In this document: one piece after another, positions 24,495-34,763 of the stretch
Layout of the letters: every line of letters begins with the position of its first letter
Numbering within the stretch: position 1 is the stretch's first letter
Position numbers and translations under genes: made by a program
Notes under the pieces: generated by a model
The model's database searches: none
What the model was told of the DNA's origin: nothing
Seen by the model: the letters and a program-made list of their open reading frames with translations, nothing else
DNA from: Oryzias latipes
Taxonomy: Eukaryota; Chordata; Actinopteri; Beloniformes; Adrianichthyidae
Direction of reading: 5' to 3'
Assembly: GCF_002234675.1 (NCBI RefSeq)
Contig: NC_019880.2
Coordinates: 17,535,756-17,599,755 of the forward strand
Length of the DNA stretch: 64,000 bases

Positions 24495-24719
24495 GTTAGT
24501 TATCTAATAGACATCTTGTGCCCAGTGGAATGACTGAATTTCAAAAGTGAGAGTAAATCTTATTCAAGAGAGCAGATCAAATTAGAAAGTAAAAGTTTTT
24601 TTTGTTTTGATTATGGTGATGATTATTATTGTTGTTGTTGTTGTATGGGTTATTTGTGTTGCTGCAGTTTTTTTGGATTATTTTTGTTTTGATCAGAGCA
24701 GAGCGAATCCGTGATTTTA

Positions 24720-24857
24720 TTTTTGAAAGCCTGGTTCCGGAAGTGGTCACATCCATTCACTCTGGCTAACGGGTCTTTTCTCCTCAACATGCCTCCTTCG
24801 CAGACACGTCTGTATAACTAGGAACGTCTGAATTTCCCCGCGAATCTCTTGTGTTTC
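24720..24857 (+). promoter_or_regulatory. ptp4a2: ptp4a2 promoter and first non-coding exon
   Basis: An ETS-type site CCGGAAGTG (24737-24745) and CpG-containing DNA mark a likely core promoter. A strong donor (TTTC/GTAAGT at 24857/24858) ends a presumed first exon of about 100 bp. It has a short upstream ATG (about 24789). A possible second non-coding exon lies at 26355-26497 (acceptor GTGCAGCAG, donor GTAACC). Both are inferred from motifs; cDNA would be needed to place them exactly. Confidence 0.5.
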
Positions 24858-27274
24858 GTAAGTAATGACCTTTTCATCTCTTTCGGCCGACGTCGACCCA
24901 GATGTTACGGCTGTGGATGCGATGATGCCCGTGTTAGCAAGGTCACTGTATCCTCTGTCTTTGGGCTGTTATCGAGAGCCGGCGAAGGCTGGGCTGTTAG
25001 CTTTGTCCTGGCACGGAAACGTGAATTTTGACCTGTTTTTTTTAGAGACGGGTATTAAATTGCCGTTTGACAGATAAAAGAACATTTGTATTCTACAATA
25101 AATTATTTATACTTTCTTGCTTATTATGACAGTGTGTTCTAATGCGTGTTAAATTCCTTTCGTTGACCCATATTTAGCGTTAATGTAGCACTAGCTTAGC
25201 TAGCGGCGTTTGTCTGATGTCAGTTTTTAATTTAGCCGGTAAATTTAAAATACCTGCTTACTGTCATTCTTTGATATTGGCGTTGTTTTATTCAAAAGTT
25301 AATCGGAGACTGACGTAGTTTCGCCTTTAAACCACTGCAGTCTGTGGAAAAGCAACATAAAAGTGTTCTGAAAATTATAGTTGGTGCTTACTTTTAGCCT
25401 TTAAAAACACGTGTGAGTTAATAAAGGTCTTACAGCATATACAGCGAAAGTGTCAGGGTTTTTTTGTGTGTGTTTAGTGTCGTAAACAACTGAAAGAGAG
25501 AGAAAAGATTTGTAATAATTAACCGTTTGATCATGGAAAAACAGCGTCATTTAGGTGCGTTCAATTGGTGCTAGGAAACTGGAACGTCAGTGATTGTATC
25601 AACAAAGAATGGAAAAAGGTGGTAGGGTTTCATAACCCGTTACTTTTAGTTGTTTTCATCTAAAAGTAACGGGTTTGAAAAACCACAAAAAATAAAATAA
25701 AATACTTTTAATTGGTGCTTTTAATTTTACTACAATTGTGGAAATGTTGCTATTTAGTTGTCCGTCATTGTTTTGTTAAAAAAAAACAGTTGGTTGCTAT
25801 AAAATAATACCATAGGTGGTTATAAGACTCACTACCCATCTTAAGTTTGGTAAACTAAGCATTTTGTTGAATTTAAAAAAGTAAACCTACTGCTAAATAA
25901 AAAGTGTCAGTTGGCAGCATTTATGGATTTCTATTGTGCAGTTATTCAGATTTACACAATCTTTGCATCACAACAGACCCTTCACTCGGATTCAAATCTT
26001 TTGTAGACTTTAGAACAAGTTAATAGTTGCTTTTTCATGGTGGAAATCTGCTGTGTTTGTCACAATCTGTTGAATGGAACCTGAAACTAAATGTGCTACA
26101 TTGTGTTCCCTGTCTGGGGCGAGCTTTGTCCCTATTCTAATCGATGTCATTGAAGGACACCAATGACCGTAGGCCGACATGAATGGAAGTGCTTTAGCAA
26201 ACACGCTTAGCTGCTTTAAGTGGAGCAACAATATATATTATGTATTTTATTTGGTATTTGAGGTAGGAAATACATGTTTCAGAGAATTCCTGATGTTCCA
26301 GATAGTTTGTGGAGTGTCCAGCTAACTGGAGTGTGTTTTCATTTCTGCGTGCAGCAGGTCAGGTCTAAGCCAGCCGGTTGTCAGCGGGAACCCACAGCAG
26401 CAGCCGCGTCGTCATCAATGGTGTGTCTACATCCACGAGCCGTCACATTCTCCTGTGTCCGCTCAATGAACCATCTCCTCAGCTCTCATCAAAGTCGGTA
26501 ACCATGAGCACTCCTGACCGTTCCCAGCTAGAGGCTGCTCACCGTCATGCAGGAAACTCACGACTCTGTCTCATTCAGGCTGCACATGTATGGCGTTTGC
26601 GAAGCTCGGAGGGGAGTTTTGCCAAGCTCAGCACCTGCTGCTTATTGTGGACAAGTGAACAGGGGGACGCCAGCTCGGCACAATCACTGCCATTCACTCA
26701 AACAGGTCAGCGGCACAAAGGCTGGCGGTGTTTTACTGTCATCCAGTGGAAACAAGTTTCAATAAACAAATGGTTTAATAGGAATTAGTTATTATTAGTG
26801 ATTATTAATAGGATCTTGTTTGGCCAAAAAGACTAATGGTTAACTCTATGCTCACAGGTTCTTACTGCCATCCTGTTCAACCATATGAGGACAAGCCAAA
26901 CCTCGGTCTGCGGCCTGTCCTGGCGAGAAGGGGAGGCCTTGGTTGCAGCTTAGAAACATTTGTTCTGTCTTATCTTACAAATTCCTTCTTCTGCTCTGAT
27001 TTGAGTGGGTCTTTCCTGAATGGGCTGACTGGTTTGAAAGAGGAGGAACAGATCTTTTATCTTTTTTTTTTTTTTTTTTTTTAATCTAAATATCTGTCTG
27101 CAGTGTCCTTAAGTTTGTATGAAGTTCTCTTCATCTTCAAAGTTTTTTTTGGCAGACTGTCAAAGATTGTAATTTTTAACTGTAAAACACTCTGATTTTT
27201 GTCGCTATTCTTTTAAGAGATAAGAGAAAAGATCAAATTGTAATTGAAGCTCCAGACTCAAAGTGTTTTGTCAG
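24858..27274 (+). other. ptp4a2 5' introns
   Basis: AT-rich intronic DNA without recognised coding sequence. It contains a perfect hairpin at 25634-25675, a GC-richer block around 26340-26720 that may include a non-coding exon, and a run of T at 27062-27082. The acceptor for the ATG exon is probably TTTTGTCAG ending at 27274. Confidence 0.45.
25634..25675. repeat. perfect 16-bp stem hairpin
   Basis: AACCCGTTACTTTTAG (25634-25649) and CTAAAAGTAACGGGTT (25660-25675) are exact reverse complements around a 10-base loop. It lies within the 5' intronic DNA of ptp4a2. It could be a foldback repeat end or an RNA hairpin; function unknown. Confidence 0.85.
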
Positions 27275-27302
27275 ACTTCAGCTGCTCTAACTCTGTCTAA
27301 AA

Positions 27303-29325
27303 ATGAACCGACCCGCTCCCGTTGAGATTTCCTACGACTGTCTGCGATTCCTCATCACCCACAATCCTACTGACGCACAGATGGGAAAGTTTATAGAGGT
27401 ACTATTTGTTTTTAAATCTTAAATTGTACTAGAAGATTCAAGTCTGACATGCTTTATGTTTCAATCTATAGGATTTAAAGGCATTTGGGGTAAACACTCT
27501 GGTGAGAGTGTGCGCTGCTACCTATGACAAGACACCCGTGGAACAAGAAGGCATACAAGTGCTGGTAGGAAGAGATTATGGTGATCAGAACCCAAAGAAA
27601 TCACAATAAAAGTAGTGTCATAACTAATGTCACCCCGTAAACCAAAGAAGAAAAAAAGAGATGTAACCAGTATTTAAGCTCTAAACCTGCAACAATCAGT
27701 TCATGTTAGATTTCTGCTGATGCAATGCATTCTACAGAACTCAACCACAATTAGAAGTTTGATGAAGTGTGTTACTCCTAACATTGTTGCTGCATGAAAG
27801 GGAAACAGGACTAGAAAAAAGGTCAACAAAGACAGAGAGAAGATAGAAATGTGCATTGCAAGTTAAACCAGTTAAGCTTTGACCAACCAGGGAGTCTGAT
27901 TTGGTAGTGACTTCATAAAAGTGCCAACAGTTTGAAAATTGATCGTGGAGGAGAAATGAATAATGGTTCGTGCCCGGCTGGAATTCTAGGACACAAAGTC
28001 CTTCATAAATCGGAATAGAGGTGCGAAAGAAAAAGCCTGGAGCGAGATTTATGAGACTTACCCCGCTTTGACATTTCGCACCAAGCGTCTTCCAACTGTA
28101 GATGGCGGACAAGCGCTAATTTCGGGTAGGGACAGCTAAACACGCGTTTTAGGAAGAGTGTCACAAGCCCTGTGTGAACGCTGCATCATGATGTGCCAAA
28201 ACGCTTGTGAGAACAGTGACATCTAGTGGACCCCTGAAGCTATAGCAACCTGTTTCAAGCACGATTGAAGGTTACAGGTTTAACTTCAGGTCATCAGAAA
28301 AAAATGTCACTGACGACAGGAAATAACACATTCTGTGAAACTCTGTTAAGCTAGACAAATTTGCATAGATCGTTGATTGCTAGTAGTGAGAGAAATGTAG
28401 AAAGTGTAGTGAGGAGTTTAACAGCTTTAAAAAATGATAAAAGAAAGCTGACTACTTTGCAGATTTCATGTATCGCACGTTCTTTTCAGAATGCAACTCT
28501 TGTGATAAACTGCATACATAAATAAATAACAGACTGTCTGTTGGAAGACACTTATGTGGAGTGGTATTACAAAAAATAGCACCAAAGTAGATGCCGTTCA
28601 AATAAATGAGACTTTTTAACCAATTGAAAACAACATCAAAATATTCGTTTATTAATTAAACTAATCCTAGATTGTCAGATAATACACAGACCAGTTGGAT
28701 CTAGGAAGTGTTTTTTAGCCCTGCAGCTCTTTGTTTATCTACTTCAGCAGCTGTATGTTGAGCTTGTAGTCTAAATGCAGTCTACACCGTCTCCCCAGGA
28801 CTGGCCTTTCGATGATGGTTCCGCCCCACCAGACCAGGTGGTTGGGGACTGGCTGAACCTGCTGCAAGCAAAGTTTAAAGAGCAGCCTGGCTGCTGCGTG
28901 GCTGTGCACTGTGTTGCTGGACTGGGACGGTAAATAGGGAGTTTTTAAAGATTGTGCAACCTGTTTTCCCATGAATGAAGGCAATATTTAAACATTTATT
29001 AAGTGTAGTATTTGACACTTGAATGACTGTTTCTGGACCTCTTATGTCTCCGTAGAGCACCGGTGCTGGTGGCTCTGGCTTTAATCGAGTGTGGGATGGA
29101 ATATGAAGATGCTGTTCACTTAATAAGGCAGTGAGTTGGACTATGACATCACAGAGACCGGCCATTTTCTAAAAGAAGACCTACTCTGATTGAAATGTTT
29201 GCTGTTTCTGCAGAAAACGTCGAGGCGCTCTGAACGCCAAGCAGCTGCATTACCTCGAGGAATACAAGTCCAAGCTTTGCCTGCGCTTGAAAGATGCTAA
29301 CGGTCAGAGCTGCTGTATACAGTAG
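27303..29325 (+). CDS. ptp4a2: protein tyrosine phosphatase type IVA 2 (PRL-2), five coding exons
   Basis: Exons 27303-27398, 27472-27564, 28799-28929, 29056-29130 and 29214-29325 (all GT-AG) join to 507 bp and 168 residues; human PTP4A2 has 167. It is a small prenylated phosphatase of the PRL group, acting at the plasma membrane and endosomes and partnering CNNM magnesium transporters in mammals. Visible residues: start [11 protein letters not shown] (PTP4A2 type, without the MAR extension of PTP4A1), C46 that can pair with the catalytic Cys, WPFDDG with the general acid D69, and the P-loop HCVAGLGR with C101 and R107 (the R107 codon is split by an intron). The basic KRRG tract and C-terminal CaaX box CCIQ specify farnesylation. 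CCIQ differs from mammalian PTP4A2 (CCVQ) and matches PTP4A1. No break is seen; it should be functional. Confidence 0.95.
27565..28798 (+). other. ptp4a2 intron 2 with repeat sequence
   Basis: The largest coding intron of the gene (1.23 kb). A GC-richer insert around 28000-28230, with 'gtgtgaacgctgcatcatg' and 'gacatctagtggacccctg', looks like a dispersed fish repeat. The rest is AT-rich. No gene is seen. Confidence 0.4.
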
Positions 29326-29705
29326 GAAGCTGACACAAAATAAAAGGGAACTTTTAATCACATTTTGTTCTCCTGCTCGTTTTATAGCTTCACCAAAATA
29401 TGTAGCAAACTCCCTGAAATGCTTTGCATGTTAAAGTCGGAGGATAAAAAACATCTTTGTTGGTAAAGATATATGTTGAATCCCAAAGATTTTCTCTGTC
29501 AGTGAACATCACAGCTGCAGTTTGAAGCTCTGCCGATGTTTTTCAGAGATTCAGTTATGCTTTTCCTAGAACCCATAGTTCTTCCAGTACTGAATAAATA
29601 GTCGGCATTATATGGCACGGAAAAGACAGTTCCTTTTTACATCATCCCCTTTTGTCATTTTTGTTTTTAAGTTTTGTAATCAATGTTTTAATAAATAAAG
29701 CCTCC
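29326..29705 (+). terminator. ptp4a2: ptp4a2 3' UTR and poly(A) signals
   Basis: An early AATAAA lies about 12 bases after the stop (about 29338), and a tandem AATAAATAAA at 29690-29699 gives the more likely main site, making a UTR of about 370 bases. Confidence 0.6.
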
Positions 29706-30065
29706 ATCCCACCAAACTCCAACATTTGCAGCTCCACCAAAAGCATATGATAATCTTAAAAGAATGTCCAACATTAGCAAAGTGCAGCACTTGTGCTATA
29801 TTTAACCAGGATGACCTCTGCAACCTGCATCATGTGACCATTTACTACATTATATATACATATATATGTTAGTTCTGCAACAGGGAGTAAAACACGATGC
29901 TAATATGATATAATAATTTGTACAACCTGGTTTATTATCAAACTGCAGCTCATAGTATTCTATAAATCAAAGTTTCATTCTCCCGTCTTATAGTTGCTGT
30001 GATCATTTGGAAAAGAAAAATTGTGCTTTCTGTAAATGATTCCATCTTTCTAGGCTCCACTAAAG

Positions 30066-31007
30066 TTAAAACACTACCTGGTTCCTGTTTGTCAGTGTAA
30101 TTCTGGGTAAATCGACTTTCGTTCTGCGCAGGAACAGAGAACCAAAGCGGGTTTGTGGCACCACGCTGCTGCTAGTGGTGCAGCTATAGTTTCTGTTTGA
30201 AGTGCTGTCATCAAACATGCATTTGGTGGAACTGGAGCTGGAGTTTCTTCTGACTACCGTAGTATTTATTAAGAAAAGGGCTTGAAAACACGTAGACGTT
30301 TGCAAGATTTCAAGGATTTTTTTGGTTCCATTGTGAAAAAAATGGGATTTTTAAATCCTGCATAAAAGCAAATTTGCATGGAGAAAAAGGAGGCAGGATG
30401 CTTGGATGGGTGAAGGTTTTTGTAGAATATCCTATTCGCTGTGGAGCTTTAAGTCACTGCTATTCAATGAGTGTTTTCAATGCTTTTTGTGAGGGAACTT
30501 TCATGGAACTTCCTGCTCACACCTAAACACACTGTTCAGTGATAGTCTGCATGACATCAGTGTTCTCTGGGGTGCTTTGTTTAATAACCTTTAAGAAGCA
30601 GATTGAAAAAGCACATCAATAGAAAAATGCTGCTGTAGTGTCAGTTTGTTGTCACATTAATAGATCAATTTCTCAAACACTGTTTCTGTAGATACAACAA
30701 CAGAACCAGCTAGATCTCCAACTGAAACCTCAGTGTCCATGGTTTTATGGCCCTCCGGCACTCCGTAGTTCCTCAACTTACTGCTGTGCTCTCGACTGGC
30801 TTCTGCTCTTTGTGCTTTTTTGTTTTCTGATGATTTTCTCTCCTTTTGTGTCTTGAGCTGTTTGCTCTGGATGTTGATGAAGTTTTCCCTTTCTTTGTGA
30901 AGAGTCTGTTCCTTTCCAGACAACACATGTTCGTCTTGGATAAATAAAAGTGTTTGGTGCCGCCACTCTTGCATTGTATTCACTTTTTTTTCTCTCTTTT
31001 CATTTGT
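30066..31007 (-). CDS. candidate two-exon 3' part of an unidentified coiled-coil gene
   Basis: Exon A (31007-30782) has an acceptor TTTTTCTACAG and an excellent donor GTAAGT. It is open throughout (75 codons plus one base) and codes for a Lys/Glu/Gln-rich, probably helical stretch (QEWRHQTLLFIQDEHV, KERENFINIQSKQLK). Exon B (30253-30066) has an acceptor ACGGTAG and continues in the matching phase with RRNSSSSSTKCMFDD, then TRFGSLFLRRTKVDLP, to a stop. AATAAA on this strand at 29936-29931 lies about 130 bases after the stop. Phase compatibility, splice sites and poly(A) signal agree, but I do not recognise the protein and found no upstream exons. It would be convergent with ptp4a2. Chance agreement is possible. 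Confidence 0.35.
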
Positions 31008-34000
31008 CTGTAGAAAAATTGCGTGTAGAAAATATTTATAGGCAGTTTTCCATTTGAATAGAAGATTTGTTTGTTTAACCCGAGAAGATGCAGATCAAAA
31101 CATGATTATGAAATACAAGTGCATTTGCACATTCAGAGCATACATTTATTTGTGTATATGAGCTAGTCAAATGTTAGGTCCACAAATAATTTGGATAATC
31201 CCAGAAGGCTTTCTAGAGTGAAAAAAATAATATTCAATATTCAATCTAAGGCAATTATTTCTTTTGACTTTTTGCAGCTTTTTTATTTTTCATTTGAATA
31301 AAAACACATTATCAAAGTGTTCTTTGAATATCAGCACATTTGCATCTACTCAGCATAATTCTAGACATAAAAGTTCATTAACATATTCAGAATAAATGGT
31401 TTTTGTAGAATAGACCCGTGTTGCATTAGTGTGGAGCGATTGGTTTTTAGGCGGAATGGTTCTGTTCATCCAAATCGGATGATCGCAACACAAGACCGTC
31501 CAGTTCAGCAGGTCTGCTTCAATGATTCATCTCACGTGGAGCTGAACCCCGTGACCTCTGTGAGCGGGGATGCTGTGATCATGAAGCGCTTGGAAACATC
31601 GCATGGAGCCAGGAGCCGGCTGAATGTAGATTGGCTTTATTGACTGACCTGACCGCGCACACAGGAGTTACCCTTGAAGCTCAGGGACACCGTGGACAAA
31701 CTGAAGCTAGAATGGACATGCTCACTTAATCTACTTCTAGTTTATGTAGGCGCTGGAGTGTATATAAATACAGCAAGGCTAATTCAGCAAAAATCCTGGG
31801 CAAAGGAGCAGCTCAGTTCTGTACAATTGTGAGTTTAAAAAAATGTGCCAAGTAAATTCTGACTGTGCAACTTTTTACAATTTTAAACATCTGGATTGAA
31901 GGCCAAAAGAATTAATTTACTTTATATTCTAACAAAAAAACGCTGGTCTGTCGTGGTTTTAACTGAGGTTTTTATAATAAAAGGAAAAACGAAACTTTTC
32001 AAGTATGTTTTCTCCGTAAGAATTTGTTTTTTAAACTTCACTGCTGTTACCAAAGCTGCTACCAAAGTCCATTTTTAAAGTTTAATTGTAATTGTAAAGT
32101 TTGATTTAAAACGGCTGCTGTTCATTTTTGTTTTGGAATACAAGTTATACCTATAGTGACTTAGATTTTCTTTCTCCTAAAAGGAAACGTTTCTTTTTCT
32201 ATAAGAAAAAATAGCAAATGAGCTTCATTGACAAATCTCTCCAAAACATTTCTGCCTCCTAACATTCATGGACGGTCTCATCCATGTTACTGATGTAGCC
32301 ACCTAAAACAATCAATCTGCTCTCCCTACTGATTATAGTCCAGATTATTTCTGCTCCAAAATCCAACCAAGTACGCAACGTTTCCAACCCATGTCTGAGA
32401 TGATTTATGTTTGGAAAACTGTGCAGTTATTGCTTCTGAAATGTCACTATATTATCCTCATGTCTACATGATTATTTAAAAGAGCTATGTTCTTTTTGCA
32501 TAGGTAATGTTTAAAAAAAAAATATTTTAAGCACAAGAGAGAATCATAGATGGAAGCTTCTTTTTCATCAAAAGTGGATATTCATTTAAAGCTAATAAAG
32601 TAATCCATTTAAACCTTCAAGTGTTGTCATAGTGACGTGCTCACATTTTCTAGAACTTTCTCTTTTACCTGTTGCAAACTGACCGGTAACAGCAAAGGAC
32701 AGCTGATGGTGAATAGAAAACCGTACAGGTTTTTCTTTTATTATTTTAGAAATAGCTACCAGTTTTAAAGACTTAGATTCTCATTTTTTATCTGAATGTT
32801 ATTTAAAATAACTGGTTGTGAAGTCAGACTGAATAAAGTCACATTTTCTCTCACCAGCTGGACATACAGAGAAGATAAAACCAGCAGAGAATATTTGATG
32901 AAATTTGTTTAATGTATGGCAGGGATTCCCTCATTAAAAGGTTATCTTTAAACACAATAGTTTACTTTAGTTAACTTTATAAAGGTCTTATTTCAAGGTA
33001 GTAGTTATTTTATTATGTAAATATAAAATGAGGGGACAGAAACATCGTCCCTGGCAGCAGAGATTAGAGATGCGCTAATCTGCTGAATTTCTGACAGCGG
33101 AACATTTCTAAGCTTGTTGTAAGCCACACAACACTGACGGTGTTCAGTGAAGTCGGTCATTTTCCTGTCTGGTATTACTACAGTATGACTGTAAGTTAGT
33201 ATGGCTGAGCGTTAGCATGTTCTCCCCGTGCCTGCGTGGGGTTTTCTCCTGGCACTCCGGCTTCCTCCAACAGTCCAAAAACATGCCTCATACCCCGCCT
33301 TCGCCCAACGACAGCCAGGATAGGCTCCAGCAACCCCAAAAGGAATATAGCAGATTAAGAAAATGGATGGATGGAAAGAGAAATGTTGTATGAAATGTTC
33401 CTACAAATCACTGAAGTATTTACCGCATGTAAATGATAATAAAAGAAAAAGCCTTTTTCTCAGAAAAACGAATGGATCCTCTTGAATTTTAGGAAGCATG
33501 CAAACGTCAGAAAATGAGGGAACCCTCATTTGCTTTTGTCAACATATTTCATATTATTATTACATTATAATGTCAAGAAAATAGAACATTTTATTTGTTT
33601 TGTGATATTGTTACTACTTTTTTAATTGTATTTTCAGTGTTATTTATTATCTATCAGCTTTTTTCTTAATAGAGCTATGGCAACAAGGTATTTTCCTCTT
33701 TTATGGATCATTTCTATTCTATTCTATTCTATTCCGTTCTGTGAATCAATATTTCAAATAGATTAGATACATTGTATTTTTATTCTCCACAGTAAGAAAA
33801 TGCAAAGTTCATCTGTGTGTTTATTGGTTTTCTTTGGCAGGTTTCTTTTGTCACATTTAGATCTGTTTTGACTTAATTTTAGATATCTTTATTCTTTTTC
33901 TTTTCCGATGGCAAAGTGTAGATGTAAGTGTATCTGTAAAATTTCAATTTTTCCAAAAGAAGCTAAAAAAAAATAAAAGAAAAAGGATTTGAAAGATTAT

Positions 34001-34317
34001 CTAGTATATTATCATGCAGACATCAATCAGTCCCATTTTAATAGTTTATTTTCTCTATATTTTAATTAGAAAGACAGCACCACACACTTCATTCCTGGAG
34101 TAGTGTGAAATCTAAAATAAAAAAAAAGAAAAATACCAAATAATTTCTTCATTACAAACCTATGCTGCTCATCACCGAAAGAGGGCGCTCTTTGTTGAAA
34201 TTGTGTTGATTAAATCCTGAAAAATCTGCTGTGATTTTTTACTATAAAAAGTTTTATACAGCTGTTTTTTTATATTTTTTTACTACTAAAAAAATAGGAC
34301 AACCAAAAAATGAGACC
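31008..34317. other. gene-less stretch
   Basis: AT-rich. It could hold upstream exons of the minus-strand candidate gene at 30066-31007, but I could not identify any. A GC-richer patch at 31480-31700 has a + open frame (31431-31643) without a domain. Minus-strand 32250-32400 is open for about 50 codons with a protein-like composition, unassigned. A LINE-tail repeat lies at 33210-33375, and TTCTA repeats near 33715-33735. Confidence 0.4.
33210..33375 (+). repeat. fish-wide LINE-type tail repeat, copy A
   Basis: Contains 'gcatgttctccccgtgcctg', 'actccggcttcctcc', 'ataggctccagcaacccc' and ends in GGATGGATGG. This is a very common dispersed repeat of fish genomes, usually the 3' part of an L2-type LINE or a SINE sharing its tail. 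Another copy is at 48990-49275. Confidence 0.75.
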
Positions 34318-34763
34318 GAGGAGGAGATGAGAAAGGCGGTGACCCAGATTAAGCTAACCACAGGACCGCCCGCCGCGTGCGATGGGGGGGGGGGGGGGGG
34401 GGTGTAGTGTAGTGTGAAATGTCAACCAGGAGTTTAGTGGTTTTATTTAAACGTCCAGCTGCAGTTTCCTTTGTGAGTTTCAATGATCCCGGAGAGCGCG
34501 AGGCACAGAGGGAGCGAGTCGGAGTGGGTTTGAAGGGGGTTGGGGGAGTGAAAGAGAGGAAGGAAGAGGGTGGGTTTGTCAGGAAAGTAGAGAGGAGCTG
34601 AGAGTTTTCTAAGCATCTGATCCAGACTCGCGGAGGGGAAGAAGAAAAGAGGAGGAGGAGGAGGTGTGAATGTATGCAGAAAAGAGGGGGGAAAATAAGG
34701 ACAATTTAAAATAAAAAGCGCAAATAGCTTCACTGCCGGTGTGGAAACGAGGACTGAGCAGGA
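34318..34763 (+). promoter_or_regulatory. promoter and 5' UTR of the ASPP-family gene
   Basis: Purine- and GC-rich DNA just before the first coding exon, including GACCGCCCGCCGCG (about 34364), a run of 19 G (34384-34402) and GGAGGAGGAGGAGG (about 34648-34664). There is no TATA box. Composition and the following exon with GTAAGT donor make this the likely main promoter. Confidence 0.5.

Noticed and set aside
31431-31643. 70-codon + frame in a GC-richer patch
   Set aside because: Protein-like composition but no domain, and the surrounding DNA looks like an old dispersed repeat.
32250-32400. Minus-strand open stretch of about 50 codons
   Set aside because: Reads plausibly but has no clear splice sites or start; not enough to call an exon.
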